Source: Nitratifractor salsuginis DSM 16511
GTDB lineage: Bacteria; Campylobacterota; Campylobacteria; Campylobacterales; Sulfurovaceae
DNA length: 64,000 nt
Direction: 5' to 3'
NCBI RefSeq assembly: GCF_000186245.1
Contig: NC_014935.1
Coordinates: forward strand, 1,054,001 to 1,118,000
Both the position numbers and the translations under genes were made by a program. The stretch's first letter is position 1, and each line of letters opens with the position of its first letter. Below are positions 47,175 through 56,996 of the stretch, one piece after another. The notes beneath the pieces were generated by a model that was given only the letters and a program-made list of their open reading frames with translations, had not been told where the DNA came from and ran no database searches.

Positions 47175-47867
47175 CTAAAAGAGTGTCTCCCGGGGTTCGA
47201 CCTTGGCCAGAAGCATCCGATAGTGCTCGAGATTCTGAAAGGCTTTCTCGTAACGCCAGCGCAGGACAAACTCGATGACCTGGTTCTTGCGGCTCGGCTC
47301 CAGGGTCTCGGCTTTGCCGAAATACCCCAGGGAAATGTTTTTCGCCTTTTTCTTGCCGTTTTTGTCCGGTTCGTAGGTGATGGCGATCACCTGGACATAC
47401 TTGCCCTCGCGAATTTCACCGAAATCTTCCTCTTTGAGCCCGATTCCGCTGATATTCATCGCTTTGTAGATGAAAAGCTCCTCGATCGGCTCTACCTTTT
47501 TGCGAATATCGAGGGCCAGATAGAGTTCGGCCAGCCTTTCCAGGTTCCGGGCACGGACCGGTTCGCTGTGTGGGTCGACCCCCAAATGGGTATAAAGTGT
47601 CCGGGCCAGCAACGATAGATCGTGCGACGTTTCCCCTGCCGAAGCCTGTTCCGAACGCGCTGCATCCTTTGCAGCAGCGGCTTGAGCTTGTCGGGGTTTG
47701 ACTTCTTTGGGCCGGGGAGGTTCATTCCCCTCCTCTCTGGGAGGCACTGTCGTCGCCTTCGGCGGGGTCGACTCTTTGTTTTTCGTCCCCTTCTTCGCGC
47801 TGAGTTTCTCTTCGAGCTTGCTGTTGAGTGCTTTAAGTCTATCCAGTGTATCGCTCATATTTTCCAT
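47175..47867 (-). CDS. Hypothetical protein with a disordered linker
   Basis: 230 aa. Coiled-coil start (LDRLKALNSKLEEKLSAKKG), a Pro/Lys/Ala-rich disordered stretch (residues 30-80), then a folded helical domain (LARTLYTHLGVDPHSEP... and a C-terminal RWRYEKAFQNLEHYRMLL). No family recognised. Transcribed toward the small conserved gene at 47111, probably with it. Confidence 0.7.
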   Translation of the reverse strand: MENMSDTLDRLKALNSKLEEKLSAKKGTKNKESTPPKATTVPPREEGNEPPRPKEVKPRQAQAAAAKDAARSEQASAGETSHDLSLLARTLYTHLGVDPHSEPVRARNLERLAELYLALDIRKKVEPIEELFIYKAMNISGIGLKEEDFGEIREGKYVQVIAITYEPDKNGKKKAKNISLGYFGKAETLEPSRKNQVIEFVLRWRYEKAFQNLEHYRMLLAKVEPRETLF

Positions 47868-48063
47868 CCACTTCAGCAGGTCTTCACCTGAATATTAAGT
47901 AATATAGTAGCACGCCTTCTATTAAACATATCTAAAAATATCAACAATACTATTAGAAAATATGGGATCATATTAGTTAATAAGTATTCAAGCGTTGAGA
48001 ACGCTTCAACTCGATTGGATACAATGTCGCCAATATAGATTAATAAATGTATGGTGGGTATCA

Positions 48064-49338
48064 ATGGATTATCTGGAAATCGAAGGTGGAAAGAGACTGA
48101 GTGGATCGATCAGAATCAGCGGGGCGAAAAATGCCGCCCTACCCGTTATAGCTGCCACGATTCTGAGTGATCAGCCCGTCGTCCTGGAAAACCTCCCCAA
48201 CGTCGTAGACATCCGCACGCTTCTGAAACTGCTGGAAATGCTTGGCGCCGAAGTGGAGCACGAAGGGCATGTCGCCAGGATCGATCCCGGCACCATCACT
48301 TCGACCCGCGCCGTCTATGAGATCGTGGCACAGATGCGTGCTTCGATCCTGGTCCTCGGGCCGCTGCTGGCACGATTCGGCGAATGCGAAGTGAGCCTCC
48401 CCGGCGGGTGTGCCATCGGACAGCGTCCGATCGACCTGCACCTCAAAGCGATGGAAGCCATGGGGGCCCAAATTGAGATCAAGGGAGGCTACGTCCGCGC
48501 CATCGCTCCCGAAGGGGGACTGCAGGGGGCCAAAGTCGTCTTCGACAAAGTCAGTGTCGGGGCCACGGAAAACACGCTGATGGCAGCCGCACTCGCCCAT
48601 GGGACGACCGAGATCATCAATGCCGCCCGGGAACCGGAGATCGTCCAGCTCTGTGAAATGCTCCAGGCCGGAGGGGTGAACATCGAGGGGATCGGGACCG
48701 GGCGCCTCACCATCGAAGGGACCGGCGGCACCCTCCTCCATTTCCCGGAATCGATACGGATCATTCCCGACCGGATCGAAGCGGGTACCTATCTTTGCGC
48801 CGGAGCGATCACCTATTCCCAGATCACACTGGAGGCGGTCAATATCGAGCATCTGCAAAGCACCATCGACAAACTCGAAGCGATGGGATGCAGTTTCGAA
48901 TATCCTTCCGAAGAGAGTGTCACGATCTTCCCCGCCCGAGGAGGGCTCAAAGAGGTCAACATCGTCACGGCGGAATATCCCGGTTTCCCCACCGATATGC
49001 AAGCACAGCTCATGGCGGTCGCGACCTTGGCCGCCGGGGAGAGTCTCATCGAGGAACGGCTCTTTGAAAACCGTTTTATGCATGTGAGTGAATTGAACCG
49101 TCTCGGAGCCGATATCTGGCTCAAAGGAAATGTGGCGGCGGTGCGTCCGGTCGAGAAGCTCTACGGTGCCGATGTAATGGCGACCGATCTGCGTGCCAGC
49201 TCCGCGCTTGTCCTGGCCGGGCTGGCCGCCGAAGGAACGACACGCGTCCGACGCATCTATCACCTGGACCGCGGCTATGAAGATCTGCAGGGCAAACTGG
49301 AAGCCCTGGGAGCGACGATCACCCGAAAAAGCGAATAA
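48064..49338 (+). CDS. murA: UDP-N-acetylglucosamine 1-carboxyvinyltransferase
   Basis: 424 aa. [16 protein letters not shown] at the N-terminus, the catalytic Cys in [15 protein letters not shown], and the late ETIFENRF-equivalent [16 protein letters not shown]. First committed step of peptidoglycan synthesis in the cytoplasm. The start at 48064 follows GGTGGGTATCA; the frame extends upstream but without support. Convergent with the small secreted protein at 49342. Confidence 0.97.
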   Translation: MDYLEIEGGKRLSGSIRISGAKNAALPVIAATILSDQPVVLENLPNVVDIRTLLKLLEMLGAEVEHEGHVARIDPGTITSTRAVYEIVAQMRASILVLGPLLARFGECEVSLPGGCAIGQRPIDLHLKAMEAMGAQIEIKGGYVRAIAPEGGLQGAKVVFDKVSVGATENTLMAAALAHGTTEIINAAREPEIVQLCEMLQAGGVNIEGIGTGRLTIEGTGGTLLHFPESIRIIPDRIEAGTYLCAGAITYSQITLEAVNIEHLQSTIDKLEAMGCSFEYPSEESVTIFPARGGLKEVNIVTAEYPGFPTDMQAQLMAVATLAAGESLIEERLFENRFMHVSELNRLGADIWLKGNVAAVRPVEKLYGADVMATDLRASSALVLAGLAAEGTTRVRRIYHLDRGYEDLQGKLEALGATITRKSE

Positions 49339-49341
49339 GCC

Positions 49342-49698
49342 CTATCGCATTCTCCGTGCACGTGCCAGGCGTTCCGCCAGGACACGGATCCTCTCCAGAT
49401 AAAAAAGCATCAATTCATCACGATCGGCGATCCGGTTGCGACGTCGGAGCCAGGCTTTCTCTTCCAGACGGAGGGCATCGACATCGATGGAAGGATAGAA
49501 TTGGAGATGCCGGTAGATGGAGGAGAGCAGATTGTCTTCGATACTCAATATTTCATCACTGCAGACCGTCCGCTCTCCCGGACTAAGGAGACTCCAGTCC
49601 GTCGAACACCAGGGGGGCTGCGGACAATAGTCGGAGGGCATCGCCCACAATGCCGTCGAGAGAAAAACTCCGGCTATAAAACGGGGAAAGATTTTCAT
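49342..49698 (-). CDS. Secreted LprI/DUF1311-like protein
   Basis: 118 aa. Signal peptide MKIFPRFIAGVFLSTALWAM, then a short Cys-containing region (DYCPQPPWCSTD, TVCSDEIL) and the LprI-like pattern IEDNLLSSIYRHLQ followed by LRLEEKAWLRRRNRIADRDE. Family members inhibit host lysozyme or are of unknown function. Probably periplasmic. Shares strand with the next peptidoglycan-binding gene. Confidence 0.75.
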   Translation of the reverse strand: MKIFPRFIAGVFLSTALWAMPSDYCPQPPWCSTDWSLLSPGERTVCSDEILSIEDNLLSSIYRHLQFYPSIDVDALRLEEKAWLRRRNRIADRDELMLFYLERIRVLAERLARARRMR

Positions 49699-49721
49699 CT
49701 CTTTACTCCAAATTTTTTAGC

Positions 49722-50648
49722 TCACTGTCCCTGAGGCTGTTGGGCAGGAGCGACAGGTTGAGCAGACGGCTGCATATTCTGCGGCTGGACAGGCTGGGCA
49801 GGCGCGGACGGCGCCGGAGCCGTAACGACGGGAGCGCTCTGCCGGACTACGGGAGCAGGAGCCTCCTGGGTGATGGTGGGCTGGACCGGAACCCGGGGAT
49901 TGCTGGGTTGCAGGATGACCGGCTGTCGGGGAGCGGGCATCGGGTTTCTCGGCTGGGCCAGACGGTTGGCCGAGCCACCGAGACGTTTCAGGGAAGCCAA
50001 AGTCTCCTGAATGTAATTGTCGTTGGACTGTTTGGCCGTATTGATCAGGCGATATTCGGTCTCATAGTCGAGATTGTAGCCGGCGGGCAGTCCGTTGGCG
50101 CGGCGGTACTCCGCAATGGCCCGTCGGGTCATCGGGCCGTTGGAGCCGTCGAGCTTGCCGTTGTAGAATCCCAGGATTTTCAATGCCGTCTGGACCCGGC
50201 GTGTCCGTGTCCGCCGGTCGCTTCCCTGGGCCGCCAAATTCCGATCGAATTGCAAAAGCGTTCCGAGATAGATCAGAGCATCACGCTCCTGGGGGCTCAT
50301 ATAGGGAGTATCCCCGATCTCATAGGCCTGGTTAAAGGCGCGAAGTGCATTGCGTGTCGTAAAGGAGTTGACCTGCCCATCGATTGGCCCGTGATAGTAG
50401 CCCAGGTTTTTCAGGGCGATCTGGATCTTCATCTCATCACTGTGATTCTCCTGCACAGCCGGGGCGGCACGATGTCTTCTGTGACGATAGTGACGTCGTC
50501 CGTGACGATACACCTCATTGGTGATGACCGATCCGACGACCCCGCCGACGACCCCGCCGACAACCGCATCGCCGAAACTCGCCTCGGCACTTTCGATTCC
50601 CGCGAGCGACAAAATGGCTGCCATAGCCAATATGTTGATCCTTCTCAT
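49722..50648 (-). CDS. Secreted peptidoglycan-binding-domain protein
   Basis: 308 aa. Signal peptide (MRRINILAMAAILSLAGIESAEA), a glycine zipper (GDAVVGGVVGGVVGSVI), a His/Arg-rich stretch (RHGRRHYRHRRHR), then two PG_binding_1 domains (IQIALKNLGYYHGPIDG and VQTALKILGFYNGKLDG) and a long Pro/Gln-rich tail. The tail is low complexity and may be extended in the cell wall. Likely envelope associated. Confidence 0.8.
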   Translation of the reverse strand: MRRINILAMAAILSLAGIESAEASFGDAVVGGVVGGVVGSVITNEVYRHGRRHYRHRRHRAAPAVQENHSDEMKIQIALKNLGYYHGPIDGQVNSFTTRNALRAFNQAYEIGDTPYMSPQERDALIYLGTLLQFDRNLAAQGSDRRTRTRRVQTALKILGFYNGKLDGSNGPMTRRAIAEYRRANGLPAGYNLDYETEYRLINTAKQSNDNYIQETLASLKRLGGSANRLAQPRNPMPAPRQPVILQPSNPRVPVQPTITQEAPAPVVRQSAPVVTAPAPSAPAQPVQPQNMQPSAQPVAPAQQPQGQ

Positions 50649-50734
50649 TTTTCTCCCTTTGTTTTGTAGTGATTAGATTGTATAAGATGAAAGCTTAAGC
50701 CGGAAATACTTACTCGGTGCGGTAATGATCTTTG

Positions 50735-51244
50735 TCAGAATTTCGGCTTGGTGACGAGATACCTGGGACCCTTGGCGAATAGAAGTGTTTGCACTTCGCC
50801 GGTCACGGCATCTTCCATAGAAAGAGTCAGCTTTTTGTCGGAAGTATGGGGGAAGAGGATCCGATAGGAGTCAAACCAGCCCGGCGTATGTCGTCGCAAA
50901 GCCTCCGGCAGTTTCGTATGGGAGATTTTTTCGATGGCTCGGGGAGCTTGACCGTCGAGCTTCATCCTGCGCAGGGCCACACACTCCTCCGGATAGACGG
51001 AGAGGATAAAGCGTTCTCCCTCTTTGGACTCCTTCGGCAAATAGCTGACGATGGCGACCGTCGTATTTCCCTCTCCGTGTCGGAAGAGAATCTTTTCGCT
51101 CTGTTGGAGCATCGAAAAGTCCGAGCGATGTTTATGAAGCCGATCATAGATGTGCCGATCATTTTTGGCGGCACATCCCCCCAGCCAAAGCAGCGAGCCC
51201 AAAATAACGGCACCTCCACCTACTCTCACCAATCGTGCGGTCAT
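50735..51244 (-). CDS. Lipoprotein of unknown function
   Basis: 169 aa. Signal with lipobox: GGAVILGSLLWLGGCAAKND, the lipidated Cys at about residue 24. The mature part is soluble and beta-rich; no family recognised. Monocistronic by position. Confidence 0.75.
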   Translation of the reverse strand: MTARLVRVGGGAVILGSLLWLGGCAAKNDRHIYDRLHKHRSDFSMLQQSEKILFRHGEGNTTVAIVSYLPKESKEGERFILSVYPEECVALRRMKLDGQAPRAIEKISHTKLPEALRRHTPGWFDSYRILFPHTSDKKLTLSMEDAVTGEVQTLLFAKGPRYLVTKPKF

Positions 51245-51368
51245 CCGTCCACCTTCTATCGACTTTGATGGACAATTGTAGCATAAGGGCGAATCGGCGG
51301 CCCCTCCTACTGTTCAGGGGAGATATACTACAATCCCTTTAAAATAGATTCCTCCTCCAAAGGCGAAT

Positions 51369-51875
51369 ATGGAGTACAAAGCAGTAGCGTTCACCGGCCC
51401 CTCCAACAGCGGAAAAACGACCCTGATCGAAAAAATAGCCAAAAAGTTGGTTCCCGACAGAGCCGTCGCCATCATCAAACACGACCCGTCGGACAAAGCC
51501 CGCTTCGACCGCGAAGGCAAAGACAGTGACCGCTTCTTCAAAACCGGAGCGGAAACCGCGGTCCTCTCCCCGACACGGACGACCCTCTTTTCCCACCGTC
51601 CCCGCACGATCGAAGAGGTCGCCCGACTTTTCGGGGAGTTCGATCTCCTGATGGTCGAGGGGCTGAAGCACTTTCCCCTGCCCCGTATCGGTATCTTTCG
51701 CGGAACGATCGATCCTGATTATCTCGATGTCCTCCAGGCGGTCGCCGTGGACCAAACGGTCCCGGATGAAGAGCTCTCGGCACTGCCCGATCGAATAGAG
51801 GTCCTGGATCTCAACGACATCGATGCCATTATCCGATGGATCGATCGCCACGCCACCCTATTGAAAAAGGATTGA
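51369..51875 (+). CDS. mobB: Molybdopterin-guanine dinucleotide biosynthesis adapter MobB
   Basis: 168 aa. Walker A AFTGPSNSGKTTLIEKI, IIKHDPSDKARFDREGKDSDRF (His/Asp block) and LLMVEGLKHFPLPRI (Glu of Walker B). A GTP-binding helper for adding GMP to molybdopterin. It ends 3 bp before fbp, so the two are in one operon. Presence suggests molybdoenzymes such as nitrate reductase. Confidence 0.93.
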   Translation: MEYKAVAFTGPSNSGKTTLIEKIAKKLVPDRAVAIIKHDPSDKARFDREGKDSDRFFKTGAETAVLSPTRTTLFSHRPRTIEEVARLFGEFDLLMVEGLKHFPLPRIGIFRGTIDPDYLDVLQAVAVDQTVPDEELSALPDRIEVLDLNDIDAIIRWIDRHATLLKKD

Positions 51876-51878
51876 AAA

Positions 51879-52733
51879 ATGCAGACAATATTTCAAAAGA
51901 TCAAAGAGATCGCCCTCAAGGTCGATCAGGCGATCAAAGACCAGGAGATGGGTTACAGTGAGCAGTGTAACGCTTCAGGCGACGACCAGCTCAAACTGGA
52001 TGTCTATGCCGATGAACTCGTCGAATACGGCCTGAGGGAGCTTCCTCTCGTCAAAGCGATCATCAGTGAAGAGAAAGAGGATGTCATGCCCGTGCACGAG
52101 GAAGGGAAATATACCATCTGTTACGACCCCCTCGACGGCTCGAGCATTGTGGATGTGAACCTTTCGGTGGGGACGATCTTCGGGATCTATGAGGGAGAGC
52201 CCAGCGGGGAAACCCTCGTCGCTTCTGCCTACATCGTCTATGGCCCCCGGATCGAGATGGTCACGGTGACGCGCGGCGGCGAAGTCCAGCACTACCGATC
52301 GGGCAGCAGCCAACTCTTCAATCTCTGCTATAAAGCGGTGCGCCTGGAGGAGAAAGGCAAACTCAACGCTCCCGGCGGCACCCAGAAAAATTGGCCGCCC
52401 CACCACAAAGCCTTCATCGATTCCCTCTTTGCCGAAGGTTATCGGCTGCGCTATAGCGGTGGGATGGTTCCCGACTTGCATCAGATCCTTCTCAAAGGGG
52501 GCGGCCTCTTCAGCTATCCGGGCACGAGCGACAAACCCGACGGTAAGCTCCGCCTTCTTTTTGAAGTCCTCCCCTTCGCGCTGATCTACGAAACGGCGGG
52601 AGGAGAAGCGGTCAATGAACAGGGAAAACGCCTCCTGGAGCTGAAAGCGAAACATATTCATGACACGAGCCCCTGCTTCTTCGGATCCCGTTACGAGATT
52701 CATAAAATGAAGGAGGCTTACGGTGTCCTCTGA
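51879..52733 (+). CDS. fbp: Fructose-1,6-bisphosphatase, class I
   Basis: 284 aa. Metal and substrate motifs: [29 protein letters not shown] and [19 protein letters not shown]. Gluconeogenic, which fits autotrophic growth. GAAAAATGCAG precedes the start. Overlaps the next small gene by 11 nt. Confidence 0.96.
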   Translation: MQTIFQKIKEIALKVDQAIKDQEMGYSEQCNASGDDQLKLDVYADELVEYGLRELPLVKAIISEEKEDVMPVHEEGKYTICYDPLDGSSIVDVNLSVGTIFGIYEGEPSGETLVASAYIVYGPRIEMVTVTRGGEVQHYRSGSSQLFNLCYKAVRLEEKGKLNAPGGTQKNWPPHHKAFIDSLFAEGYRLRYSGGMVPDLHQILLKGGGLFSYPGTSDKPDGKLRLLFEVLPFALIYETAGGEAVNEQGKRLLELKAKHIHDTSPCFFGSRYEIHKMKEAYGVL

Positions 52734-52938
52734 GTCCGCTTCCCGGCCCTTCCCTGCCGATCAATGGGAAGAGGCGCTGGCCAGAGAGCTGGAGCGGCTC
52801 AAAGAGTGCCAAAGCGCTCACAACCTCTCCAGCTGCCTGCAGTGTCCGGAGATCCTCGGCTGCAAAATCCGGGAAAGCTACGTCACCGCCGTCTACGAGA
52901 GTATGAACAAAGGCCAGGGAGGCGGCTTTGAATTCTGA
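52723..52938 (+). CDS. Small cysteine-containing conserved protein
   Basis: 71 aa. GTG start (GGAGGCTTACGGTG) overlapping the fbp stop by 11 nt. Contains C-x6-C-x2-C-x5-C ([17 protein letters not shown]), probably a zinc or iron-sulfur site. Conserved position between fbp and apt suggests a Campylobacterota protein of unknown function. Confidence 0.8.
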   Translation: MSSESASRPFPADQWEEALARELERLKECQSAHNLSSCLQCPEILGCKIRESYVTAVYESMNKGQGGGFEF

Positions 52939-52957
52939 TACCAAGCAAGGAGCCAAG

Positions 52958-53515
52958 ATGAAGACTCTGACCGAAGAAGAGAAGGAAAAGATCCTCCGGA
53001 GCATACGCACCATCCCCGATTTTCCAAAGCCGGGTATCCAATTCAAGGATATTACGACTCTGCTCAACAATCCCGAAGCGTTGAAACTGCTGATGGACCA
53101 TCTGGAAGCCAGATACCGGGATTATGAGCTCGACTACGTGGCAGGGATCGAGGCCCGGGGATTTGTTTTCGGCAGTGTCCTAGCCGACCGACTCGGGATC
53201 GGCTTCGTGCCGGTGCGCAAAAAGGGCAAACTCCCCTACACGACCGTCTCGGAAAAATATTCACTGGAGTACGGATTCGATGAGGTGGAGATCCATATCG
53301 ACGCTTTTGGGGAGGGAGGGATGTGCCGGGAGCATCCGGCCAAAGTGCTTCTCATCGACGATCTGATCGCCACCGGAGGCACGGCCGCTGCCGCAGCGCG
53401 CCTCATCGGCAAAGTGGGAGCGGAGTGTGTCGAGTGCTGTTTCGTTCTCGAACTCTCCTTTCTCAAAGGGCGCGAAGGGATCGACGCCCCCGTCTACTCG
53501 GTCATTACCCTCTGA
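52958..53515 (+). CDS. apt: Adenine phosphoribosyltransferase
   Basis: 185 aa. [32 protein letters not shown] and the PRPP loop [17 protein letters not shown]. Salvages adenine to AMP. ATG 52958 has AAGGAGCC upstream. Converges with ppi. Confidence 0.96.
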   Translation: MKTLTEEEKEKILRSIRTIPDFPKPGIQFKDITTLLNNPEALKLLMDHLEARYRDYELDYVAGIEARGFVFGSVLADRLGIGFVPVRKKGKLPYTTVSEKYSLEYGFDEVEIHIDAFGEGGMCREHPAKVLLIDDLIATGGTAAAAARLIGKVGAECVECCFVLELSFLKGREGIDAPVYSVITL

Positions 53516-53528
53516 TCCTCTCGATCAG
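53512..53528. terminator. Palindrome holding both convergent stop codons
   Basis: CTGATC-CTCTC-GATCAG, 6-bp stem. The apt stop (53513-53515) is in the left arm and the ppi stop (53525-53527) in the right. No T-run follows, so a bidirectional terminator is only possible. Confidence 0.35.
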
Positions 53529-54043
53529 TCGGTACTCTCCACGACTCTGATCTCATCGATATCGTCATTCATCTCGATACTGTCGAGGACCCGGAAACTC
53601 TCGGTGTCCCCCTCTTCGATCCCGCCGAATACCGTATGGACCCCGTCGAGATGGGGCGTATCGACAAAGGTGATGAAGAATTGGCTTCCGCCGGTATCTT
53701 TGCCCGCGTGGGCCATAGAGAGGGCTCCCCGCTTGTGGGGGATGCCGTTGTCGGTTTCACAGCGGATCGCCCAACCGGGCCCGCCGGTCCCGGCGAGTCT
53801 GGGGTTGTCTTTGGAGTGGGGGCAACCGCCCTGGGCCATAAATCCGGGGATCACCCGGTGAAACTTGAGCCCGTCGTAGAAACCGCTGTTGGCCAGATGG
53901 GCGAAGTTGGCCACGGTATTGGGGGCTTCTTTGGGGTAGAGTTTGATCTTGATCGTCCCCTTGGGGGTTTTGATGAGGGCGTATTGGAGCTTTTCAAGCT
54001 CTTCGGGACTGAGGTTGTACTCTTTGAGTTCTTTTCCGAACAT
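53525..54043 (-). CDS. Cyclophilin-type peptidyl-prolyl isomerase
   Basis: 172 aa without signal peptide. Active-site block [15 protein letters not shown], then [23 protein letters not shown] and VFGGIEEG. Cytoplasmic protein folding helper. A 44-residue membrane peptide gene overlaps closely upstream. Confidence 0.95.
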   Translation of the reverse strand: MFGKELKEYNLSPEELEKLQYALIKTPKGTIKIKLYPKEAPNTVANFAHLANSGFYDGLKFHRVIPGFMAQGGCPHSKDNPRLAGTGGPGWAIRCETDNGIPHKRGALSMAHAGKDTGGSQFFITFVDTPHLDGVHTVFGGIEEGDTESFRVLDSIEMNDDIDEIRVVESTD

Positions 54044-54045
54044 TT

Positions 54046-54180
54046 CTATTCTCCTTGTTGATGGGTGATTTTGGGTTTGGGATGGGTCATGGCGCTGGCC
54101 TTTTCCAATCCCTGCATAATAAAGATAGTGGCGATGACAAAAAGTGCCAACACTATCAGCGGTGCAATTTTTTGAAACAT
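54046..54180 (-). CDS. Small single-span membrane peptide (44 aa)
   Basis: [20 protein letters not shown] gives one membrane helix; the tail is short and polar ([18 protein letters not shown]). It ends two bases before the ppi start and includes AAGGAG as ppi's ribosome binding site near its end, so it likely shares the mRNA. Too short for many gene finders. Confidence 0.6.
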   Translation of the reverse strand: MFQKIAPLIVLALFVIATIFIMQGLEKASAMTHPKPKITHQQGE

Positions 54181-54257
54181 TGCCGATTCCTTTTAGGCTC
54201 GTAGTGAACGTGAAGCGATTGTAGCCTATTTTCAGCTTTGATTCAACTATTTTCGAC

Positions 54258-54263
54258 TATAAT
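54258..54263 (+). promoter_or_regulatory. -10 box of tRNA-Ser
   Basis: GACTATAATTC, 14 bp before the tRNA 5' end. No clear -35. Confidence 0.6.
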
Positions 54264-54276
54264 TCTGCGTCCTTAA

Positions 54277-54367
54277 GGAGACGTGGGTGAGCTGGCTGAA
54301 ACCACACCCCTGCTAAGGGTGCGTGCCTTAACGGGCACCGAGGGTTCGAATCCCTCCGTCTCCGCCA
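54277..54367 (+). tRNA. tRNA-Ser(GCU)
   Basis: 91 nt including CCA. Acceptor GGAGACG pairs with CGTCTCC before G-CCA; anticodon loop CTGCTAA with GCT; long variable arm (GTGCGTGCCTTAACGGGCAC); T-arm GGGTTCGAATCCC. Long variable loop is typical of serine tRNAs. The DNA to its right is an accessory patch. Confidence 0.96.
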
Positions 54368-54496
54368 TTCAAACCCCCATTGATAAACCTTGATCTTCAA
54401 AAAAACCTCAATTACCAAAGTCTTTGAAAGCTTGATTTAAAGCGGACTTTTAAATAGATGGCCCATTCACACCATAAGTGCAATTTTCATTTCTAA

Positions 54497-54796
54497 TCAT
54501 GCCGCAAACTTTTTAAGAAACTCCCCCAAGAAAACCTCGTAAGGCGTTTTGAACCCCATAGCTTTTCGTAGACGATGATTAAGCCGGTTCTGAATCATGG
54601 CCAGTTCTCTTTTTGTTACCGTCAGGAATTCTTTTTCCTTGGGTAGATACTGCCGGATGAGTCCATTGGTGTGCTCATTGAGTCCCCGTTCCCAGGAGCG
54701 GTAGGGATTGGCGAAATAGAAACCGGCTTCCAGTTCCTCGGCGATCGTAATATGCTTGTCAAACTCCTTGATGCCCTTTACCGATAACGGTATCAA
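54497..54796 (-). pseudogene. IS30 transposase C-terminal fragment
   Basis: Carries VKGIKEFDKHITIAEELE, SWERGLNEHTNGLIRQYLPK and FKTPYEVFLGEFLKKFAA, the last third of an IS30-type transposase including the GLNEHTNGL block. It is in a different frame from the N-terminal piece. Confidence 0.85.
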
Positions 54797-54813
54797 TTTC
54801 CCAATCTCCGACT

Positions 54814-55167
54814 CTAAATTTCTTCTCTACAATCTTCGGACGTTTTTCTATCCCAACTCTTCTCACGCTTCATTCTTCCGGCAATCTGCTCGGGGGACCA
54901 TTCCAGCTTCAATTTCGCCCGAACGTATCGTTCCACTCCCGGAGTCCACACAGTATATTTCCGTTTTCTCTGCTGACGCAGTCTCGCTTCACTGGCCGCA
55001 TACTTCGGATCGTAATGCCCATCGAGATTACCGTTCCGTCTCAATTCCCGGCTAATGCTTGATGGGGAAACCTTTAGTTTCCGGGCTATCTCCTTCTGGC
55101 TGTAATCAATCTTACGGAAAGCTGAAATACGGTATCGTTGCTGCAGGGTTAACTGGCTATAGCTCAT
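54814..55167 (-). pseudogene. IS30 transposase N-terminal fragment
   Basis: MSYSQLTLQQRYRISAFRKI and the helix-turn-helix YSQKEIARKLKVSPSSISRELRRNG, the DNA-binding start of IS30 transposases. It ends at DCREEI after about 118 residues; the first catalytic Asp region is absent. About 100 residues of the middle domain are missing between this and the C-terminal fragment. Confidence 0.85.
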
Positions 55168-55348
55168 ACAACCTCCTATCTTTTTGGTCGAAAACAAGGA
55201 TAACCGAGCTCCGGTTAACCCTCTCTTACACACCTCAATTCGGAAAATTGCACTTTTGATTTGAATTGGCGTTTATAAAAAATTGTACTTATGGGTTAAA
55301 TTAATGTAACAATATGCTACCATTTTTAAAATTCAAAAAAGGAAAGTC

Positions 55349-55861
55349 ATGAAAGAAGATATCAATTCTGCTGCAAGAATAAAAGATAGTAGAAATGAAA
55401 TTGTATATAGTGAAGAACTGCCTAATTCGTACAATGATGGGAAATTAGATAAAGAGAGTTTTATTTGCTTGGGATGTAATGCAAAATCCATTCCCTGTTC
55501 ATATAAGCCTAATAATTTAAGACGACCTTATTATAAAGTGTTAGAGCATGAAAAAGAGTGTGAGGTTAAAAAATATCAAGAATTAGTCCAAATAGGGAAA
55601 AAGAAAAAAATAAGTAGTAATGATGGTTTTCCTGTTCCCTACCCATCAAAACTATATTTAATAAATAAAAATCGTAAAATTGCTTCAAGTAAAGAAAATC
55701 AAGAGAATATAGATACTAAAGAGATTAAAAGTTATCAACAACATACTGTACATACTACTGTCGATGGTAAGCATCATCGCATCAGTTCAACCATACGTCC
55801 AATTGTGAAACATTTTATAAATTTTCCACATGATAGGCATGTGAATGTCTCCACCGGCTAA
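55349..55861 (+). pseudogene. N-terminal part of an AT-rich gene cut by the IS200 element
   Basis: MKEDINSAARIKDSRNEIVY onward to about residue 167 (HFINFPHDRHVN), then it reads into the IS end (VSTG). It has a cysteine pair FICLGCNAKSIPC and further His/Cys (EHEKECE), similar in layout to CoiA-like zinc sites, but I cannot assign a family. GAAAGTC precedes the ATG. The rest of the protein resumes at about 56413. The low GC suggests recent transfer. Confidence 0.65.
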
Positions 55862-56400
55862 TAGCCGGTGGCTTCAGATTACGGCTGAAAGCCGGTCATT
55901 CAGCCTGAAGGCCGTCGGTTGATCAGACAACTCGGAACTCATCATCAAGCTCTGGTGGTTGTTGGTTCTTGATATATTCCATCCAGACTTCATCGGTCAC
56001 ATTTCCACTCGTTGCAACCCAGTATCCTCTCGCCCACAAATGCTGCCCCCAATACCGCTTCTTCAGCATCCGAAATTCACTCATCAATTTATGCGAACTC
56101 TTCCCTTTCAAATATTGCACTGCCTTTGATACGGACATATTTGGCGGTATCCCTATCAACAAATGTACATGATCCCGATTGATGGATCCTGCATAAATCA
56201 CCATCTCCCGACTCATCGCAATCTCACGTAACAAATCTCGGCATCGGTACCCCACATCCCCTTTTAAGACGGGATAACGGTATTTTGTCGTCCACACGAG
56301 ATGGTATTTACAGTCCCATACTGTATGCCCACCATTTCTATACTCTTGCATCTTTCAAGCATACCATATCCCGGCCGCCTAAAGGCGTGGGGTTTACGGA
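55845..56400 (-). mobile_element. IS200-type element
   Basis: Bounded on the left by the hairpin CCACCGGCT-AAT-AGCCGGTGG (55851-55871) and on the right by short hairpin sequences (GCCTAAAGGC, GTGGGGTTTACGG). Contains one Y1 transposase and no inverted repeats or target duplication, as expected. Exact ends are not certain. Confidence 0.75.
55923..56351 (-). CDS. tnpA: IS200/IS605 TnpA Y1 transposase
   Basis: 142 aa. HUH motif in INRDHVHLLIGIPP, a C-terminal Tyr in the VWMEYIKNQ helix, and the family start YHLVWTTKYRYPVLKGDV. Complete length, so it may be active. It moves single-stranded DNA by hairpin recognition. No TnpB accessory gene is present. Confidence 0.93.
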   Translation of the reverse strand: MQEYRNGGHTVWDCKYHLVWTTKYRYPVLKGDVGYRCRDLLREIAMSREMVIYAGSINRDHVHLLIGIPPNMSVSKAVQYLKGKSSHKLMSEFRMLKKRYWGQHLWARGYWVATSGNVTDEVWMEYIKNQQPPELDDEFRVV

Positions 56401-56412
56401 TCCCCGATGGGG

Positions 56413-56743
56413 GACTCTAGAACTGGAAATACCAATGATAAATTTTGATACTTATAAAAGCGCCTTTAAAAAAATAAGCACATATGAAACCAGTGATCAA
56501 GAGTTCTTAGAAAAATATTCAATCAGAAGAATCTATCTTGGGAAATTGAGTCTTGCAAAGGATAGTGTAAAAAACAACGGTACCAATATTATGTTTAGGT
56601 TTTTTGATAAAGAGAAAGATATAACATTAAAAATAGATGTATCTGATTGGAGCGACAGAAAAATAAATGAAGTGGTCAATGATATTGAAGATTTGAAAGA
56701 TAAAGTCAAAACACAATTTTCTGTAGGACTAAAAAAATCATGA
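56413..56743 (+). pseudogene. C-terminal part of the IS200-split gene
   Basis: Resumes at LELEIPMINFDTYKSAFKKI and runs through KYSIRRIYLGKLSLAKDS to VGLKKS. AT-rich like the N-terminal part. A reading frame start upstream belongs to the IS and is not real. The join at HDRHVN/LELEI looks in frame. Confidence 0.6.
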
Positions 56744-56946
56744 AAGAAAAGAACAAATCATACGAAGATATATCTAAAGAAGAACGGAAAAAAATTAAAA
56801 CAGATGATATTTATATTTTTTTCTTAGGTAGCCTATCAAAAGAAGACTATACCTTTGAATTATATGAAAATGATCATAGACTATACTGTACGCAATTAAT
56901 TACAGGTAACTTGTATCCAGAATTGCACAAACAGGAAAGTATATGA
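56740..56946 (+). CDS. Small hypothetical protein
   Basis: 68 aa, charged, AT-rich (EKNKSYEDISKEERKKIKTD). Overlaps the end of the split gene by 4 nt (ATGA), so it was probably co-translated with it. No family recognised. Confidence 0.6.
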   Translation: MKEKNKSYEDISKEERKKIKTDDIYIFFLGSLSKEDYTFELYENDHRLYCTQLITGNLYPELHKQESI

Positions 56947-56996
56947 AACAATAGTGATAAGTGAATATAACTTATCATTGTCCATGACAAACTACA

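Larger units (their letters stand above)
54476..55255 (-). mobile_element. Internally deleted IS30-family element
   Basis: Ends carry 13-bp inverted repeats AAGTGCAATTTTC (54476-54488 and 55243-55255). Inside are the two ends of an IS30 transposase with the catalytic middle missing. Total 780 bp compared with about 1.1 kb for intact members. Confidence 0.8.

Noticed and set aside
56396-56425. Sequence near the IS200 right end resembling a cloning-vector polylinker (GGATCC and TCTAGA)
   Set aside because: The order and spacing do not match known polylinkers, and the DNA on both sides is continuous bacterial sequence; chance restriction sites.
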